Shown: positions 61,225 to 64,000 of the stretch, piece by piece | Numbering within the stretch: position 1 is the first letter of the stretch | Layout of the letters: each line of letters opens with the position of its first letter | Origin: Shewanella sp. NFH-SH190041 | Lineage (GTDB): Bacteria > Pseudomonadota > Gammaproteobacteria > Enterobacterales > Shewanellaceae | Assembly (NCBI RefSeq): GCF_024363255.1 | Contig: NZ_AP026070.1 | Location: 4,250,827-4,314,826 of the forward strand | Length of the DNA: 64,000 bases | Reading direction: 5' to 3' | The notes under the pieces: model-generated | What the model saw: only the letters and a program-made list of their open reading frames with translations | The model's database searches: none | What the model was told of the DNA's origin: nothing | Translations under genes and position numbers: made by a program

Positions 61225-62844
61225 TTATTTTAAGCCTTTTTTCTCCAGAGATGCATAGATAATCTTCTGCTGAATAATGGCTACGATGTTACCAACCAAC
61301 CAGTACAGTACCAGACCTGCTGGGAACCACAGGAAGAATACGGTAAATACCACAGGCATCCACTGCATCATCTTCTGCTGCATTGGGTCCATGGTTGGGG
61401 CCATAGGCTGCATCTTCTGCATCAGGAACATGGAGATACCCATCAGGATAGGCAGGATATACAGTGGGTCCTGTACTGATAAGTCATGGATCCACAGCAT
61501 AAACGGCGCATGACGCAGCTCAACACTTTCCAGCAATACCCAGTACAGGGCAATAAAAATAGGCATCTGTAAGATGATAGGCAGACAGCCACCCATAGGG
61601 TTGACCTTCTCCTTCTTATACAGCTCCATCATGGCCTGACCCATCTTCTGTCGGTCGTCGCCGTACCTGTCTTTCAGCTCTTGGATCTTAGGCTGCAGAT
61701 TACGCATCTTCGCCATAGAAGTGTATTGAGCTTTCGTCAGTGGGAACAACAGACCACGCACAGTCAGGGTGATCAGGATAATGGCCAGACCCCAGTTACC
61801 GACAAGGGAGTGGAAGAACATCAGTAGTTTGTAGATAGGAACTGCCAGCCACCACAGGAAGCCGTAGTCCACAACTAGGTTCAGGGTAGGGGAGATAGCA
61901 GACAGCGCGGCCTGATCTTTAGGTCCTACATAGAACTGAGCACTGATATTGTCAGTGGCTCCAGGTGCGACGGTAAACACTGGGCTGCGGAAACCGATAT
62001 TGGCCATGCCACCGGCGGTTACGCTGGTAAAGATAGTGTTCTGTTCATTGGCTTGAGGTACCCAGGCAGACACAAAGTAGTGTTGCAGCATCGCTGCCCA
62101 ACCACCCATGGTCTTTTCATCTAGGTTCTTTTTCACCATTTCATCAAACTTGTACTTCTCATAACGGGTATCGTGAGTTGAGAAAGCACCACCGCGGTAA
62201 GTCGGCATCATCATGCTGGACTCACTTGGTTTGATGGTTTGTTTGATTTGGCCATACATCTGCACCTGCAGCGCATCGCTGGAAGTGTTATGGATGCGGT
62301 AATCTACATTGATATCAAATTTACCTTTGTGGAAGGTAAATATTTTTGTGTAGGTTACGCCATTGGCTGCGGTATAGGTCAGCGGTACTTCCAGTGTTTT
62401 CTGGTCGCTGCTCATGGTGTAGTCAGTCTTGGCTGCAGAGAAGTGGGCACGGCCCGCAACTGAGTCAATACCGCCTGTACCAATCAGACCGCTTTGGGAA
62501 ATGTAAGTGAAGCCGGGTTTTTGTTCCAGCAGCACAAACGGCTCATCTTTACCCAATTCCAGCTTGTGGGACAGTAAAGCCGCATAAACAATGTCACCGC
62601 CGACAGGATTGATTTTCACATCCAGTTGGTCAGTTTTCACCGTGATCAGGTCTTTTGACGCCGCCGCAACTGTTGCTGGTACATCAGCATCTGATTGTGG
62701 CACATCTGCACTGTGATTAACGGATTGCGTTGCCACAGAGGTTTGTGACTGTGCTTGGGGCGCTTTGTCAGTATGCCATTGTTGATATAGCAGGAAGCTG
62801 ACTAACAGCAGACCGATCAGCAATATATTGCGTTGAGAGTCCAT
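61225..62844 (-). CDS. yidC: Membrane protein insertase YidC
   Basis: Inner-membrane insertase, 539 aa, acting alone or with SecYEG. The start is the ATG at 62844 ([20 protein letters not shown]), where the first hydrophobic segment begins; a longer frame upstream adds 15 residues that are not family-like. A large periplasmic domain (about 40-340) is followed by five membrane segments with the conserved [20 protein letters not shown] and the hydrophilic groove arginine in this motif. It is the fourth gene of the rpmH-rnpA-yidD-yidC unit; 4 bp separates it from yidD. ATP synthase subunit c, encoded in this window, is a known YidC substrate. Confidence 0.97.
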   Translation of the reverse strand: MDSQRNILLIGLLLVSFLLYQQWHTDKAPQAQSQTSVATQSVNHSADVPQSDADVPATVAAASKDLITVKTDQLDVKINPVGGDIVYAALLSHKLELGKDEPFVLLEQKPGFTYISQSGLIGTGGIDSVAGRAHFSAAKTDYTMSSDQKTLEVPLTYTAANGVTYTKIFTFHKGKFDINVDYRIHNTSSDALQVQMYGQIKQTIKPSESSMMMPTYRGGAFSTHDTRYEKYKFDEMVKKNLDEKTMGGWAAMLQHYFVSAWVPQANEQNTIFTSVTAGGMANIGFRSPVFTVAPGATDNISAQFYVGPKDQAALSAISPTLNLVVDYGFLWWLAVPIYKLLMFFHSLVGNWGLAIILITLTVRGLLFPLTKAQYTSMAKMRNLQPKIQELKDRYGDDRQKMGQAMMELYKKEKVNPMGGCLPIILQMPIFIALYWVLLESVELRHAPFMLWIHDLSVQDPLYILPILMGISMFLMQKMQPMAPTMDPMQQKMMQWMPVVFTVFFLWFPAGLVLYWLVGNIVAIIQQKIIYASLEKKGLK

Positions 62845-62848
62845 AACC

Positions 62849-63103
62849 TTATTTATTACACCTATTGTTTTTAGGGGGGACGGGATCACTACCGCCGGGA
62901 TGTAAAGGGTGACATTTTAATATGCGTTTGGCTGCAAACCAACTTCCTTTCACAGTTCCGTGAATTCGGATGGCCTCAATTGCATAATTTGAACATGTCG
63001 GCGTGAAACGACACCGGGGACCCAGAAGGGGACTGATGAAAAGTTGATAGCCGCGGATAACCGCGGTCATTAGCCATTGTAGCGGCGAGAGAGTTTTCGC
63101 CAT
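62849..63103 (-). CDS. yidD: Membrane protein insertion efficiency factor YidD
   Basis: Small protein (84 aa) that aids YidC-dependent insertion. The conserved core is [20 protein letters not shown] followed by [13 protein letters not shown], then [12 protein letters not shown]. Three conserved cysteines are present. It overlaps the 3' end of rnpA by 34 bp in another frame, as in other gammaproteobacteria, and is followed by yidC at 4 bp. Confidence 0.96.
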   Translation of the reverse strand: MAKTLSPLQWLMTAVIRGYQLFISPLLGPRCRFTPTCSNYAIEAIRIHGTVKGSWFAAKRILKCHPLHPGGSDPVPPKNNRCNK

Positions 63104-63426
63104 AGCTTCTCTATCAACCTCTTGAGCTCGGCATTTTCCATGGTTAAAACACCACCTCTGACCAATACCACTATATCAATGGCAGGCAGATTATGCTGAT
63201 TCAGGCGGAAACTATCGCGGACAATGCGTTTAACACGGTTGCGTTGGTTGGCCCGTTTTACATGCTTTTTCGCTACGGTGAGCCCCAGACGCGGATGATT
63301 ATCCGAGTTTGGCACAGCAAGTAAGGTTATTTCAGCAGATGAGGCTTTAATAGGATTGGAAAATACGGCTTTGAATTGCGCGGGAGTTAACAGACGTAAC
63401 TCCCGCGTAAAGGTGTAGCTAGTCAC
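63070..63426 (-). CDS. rnpA: Ribonuclease P protein component
   Basis: Protein subunit of RNase P (118 aa), which with the M1 RNA removes 5' leaders from tRNA precursors such as the tRNAs in this window. I chose the GTG at 63426 ([19 protein letters not shown]), because the longer frame runs into rpmH and its residues are not conserved; GGAG lies 11 nt before it. The RNR motif is in [19 protein letters not shown]. Its ribosome site overlaps the end of rpmH, 19 bp away. Confidence 0.95.
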   Translation of the reverse strand: MTSYTFTRELRLLTPAQFKAVFSNPIKASSAEITLLAVPNSDNHPRLGLTVAKKHVKRANQRNRVKRIVRDSFRLNQHNLPAIDIVVLVRGGVLTMENAELKRLIEKLWRKLSRRYNG

Positions 63427-63445
63427 CTGAGATTCTGCTCCGTAA

Positions 63446-63583
63446 TTAGGCAGACAGGCGAGCACGACCCTTGGCGCGGCGACGAGCCAGCACCTTACGG
63501 CCGTTGGCAGTAGCCATGCGAGCGCGGAAGCCGTGAGAACGCTTGCGCTTCAGGTTGCTTGGTTGAAAAGTACGTTTACTCAT
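63446..63583 (-). CDS. rpmH: 50S ribosomal protein L34
   Basis: L34, 45 aa, too short for many gene finders. The translation is [20 protein letters not shown], then [20 protein letters not shown] and ARLSA, very basic and nearly identical to the family. It is the first gene of the rpmH-rnpA-yidD-yidC unit, 77 bp downstream of a strong promoter. Stop codon TAA at 63448-63446. Confidence 0.98.
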   Translation of the reverse strand: MSKRTFQPSNLKRKRSHGFRARMATANGRKVLARRRAKGRARLSA

Positions 63584-63659
63584 GATTGGCAATCCGTCTT
63601 TAATTGGTTAACGTTGTCCCTTATCTCTGCAAGCAGAGGCAAGGATAAAAAGAGGCCGA

Positions 63660-63688
63660 ATTGTAATCACTTTCCGGAATGGCGTCAA
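63660..63688 (-). promoter_or_regulatory. rpmH promoter
   Basis: Minus strand TTGACG (63688-63683) and TACAAT (63665-63660) with the optimal 17-bp spacer. It leaves a leader of about 70 nt before rpmH. Confidence 0.85.
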
Positions 63689-64000
63689 CACGCAATACTG
63701 GGCTGTGAGCAATTAAAGCACTCATCAGACCGCAGACCGACACGGATAAACACTAGGAGATGTGGATAACTCTGTGAAGTAACACTACATCTGGTAGCGG
63801 CTTCCTATGGGGTCTGGATCACAGGTTACCTATTATAGATCAGAGGCGATCGCTTTATAAAGCAGGAATTCTCTGGGTTTGCGTGGAAAAACAATTTGCC
63901 TGATCTTGACGGATTTGCAGCGTTTTGTTCCACGGGCGCGCCTGTTGATAATTCTATTTTAAGGATAGCGATCATCGGACTCACACTATAGAATAGCCTC
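63689..64000. other. Region upstream of rpmH and the expected dnaA
   Basis: About 310 bp without an open frame. In related genomes dnaA starts just to the right on the plus strand. The stretch holds one perfect DnaA box and two GATC sites near 63838 and 63848. It probably contains the dnaA promoter, but I could not pin its boxes. Confidence 0.6.
63761..63769 (-). promoter_or_regulatory. DnaA box upstream of rpmH/dnaA
   Basis: TGTGGATAA on the plus strand (TTATCCACA on minus). It is 73 bp upstream of the rpmH -35 box. The expected role is DnaA autoregulation. Confidence 0.75.

Overview
The window is a contiguous piece of a gammaproteobacterial chromosome, most likely Shewanella or a close relative. 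The grounds are the 16S text, the order glmS - DeoR regulator - TonB receptor - glmU - atp operon - parBA - rsmG - mnmG - oriC - mioC, and the order mnmE - yidC - yidD - rnpA - rpmH leading toward dnaA, which lies just off the right edge. The genus call is from memory of gene order and rRNA, not from a search. Nearly all of the window is core genome.

Region 1 (1-13254) is the transcription/translation block. Reading leftward on the minus strand it holds four tRNA genes (Thr-Tyr-Gly-Thr), tuf, secE-nusG, rplK-rplA, rplJ-rplL, rpoB and the start of rpoC. coaA (plus strand) and murB-birA (minus strand) flank it, the same order as beside rrnB in E. coli. Region 2 (13706-26153) holds two complete rRNA operons in direct tandem on the minus strand. 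They repeat at a 7086-bp offset and neither has a tRNA in its 16S-23S spacer. One of them has a tRNA-Val between 23S and 5S. A 974-bp IS1595-type insertion sequence with clean 8-bp target duplications sits between the two operons.

Region 3 (26214-37760) mixes metabolic and envelope genes: ccoG (Fe-S protein for cytochrome oxidase assembly), a small hypothetical, menB (menaquinone), a periplasmic tyrosine-phosphatase-like protein, glmS with a DeoR-type regulator, a small outer-membrane beta-barrel protein, a 262-bp MITE-like element, a TonB-dependent siderophore receptor and glmU. glmS and glmU carry out the first and last steps of UDP-GlcNAc synthesis. Region 4 (37773-49330) is the nine-gene ATP synthase operon atpIBEFHAGDC, then parAB, rsmG and mnmG.

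Region 5 (about 49400-49775) is the replication origin oriC: three perfect DnaA boxes, about 19 GATC sites and an AT-rich GATC-led repeat region, between mnmG and mioC. Region 6 (49776-63583) holds mioC, hrpB, a formaldehyde detoxification cluster (fghA, a DUF535 gene, adhC, a divergent LysR regulator), an SDF-family symporter, an NDH-2-like flavoprotein, mnmE, yidC, yidD, rnpA and rpmH. The right edge carries the rpmH promoter and a DnaA box upstream of the expected dnaA.

I found no CRISPR array, prophage, toxin-antitoxin pair or defence system. The points most worth a second look are the asymmetric tandem rRNA operons with the IS between them, the placement of the rpoBC block about 40 kb from oriC, the GC-rich dyads wrapped around the rplK and rplJ -10 boxes, the MITE, and the DUF535 gene inside the formaldehyde cluster.
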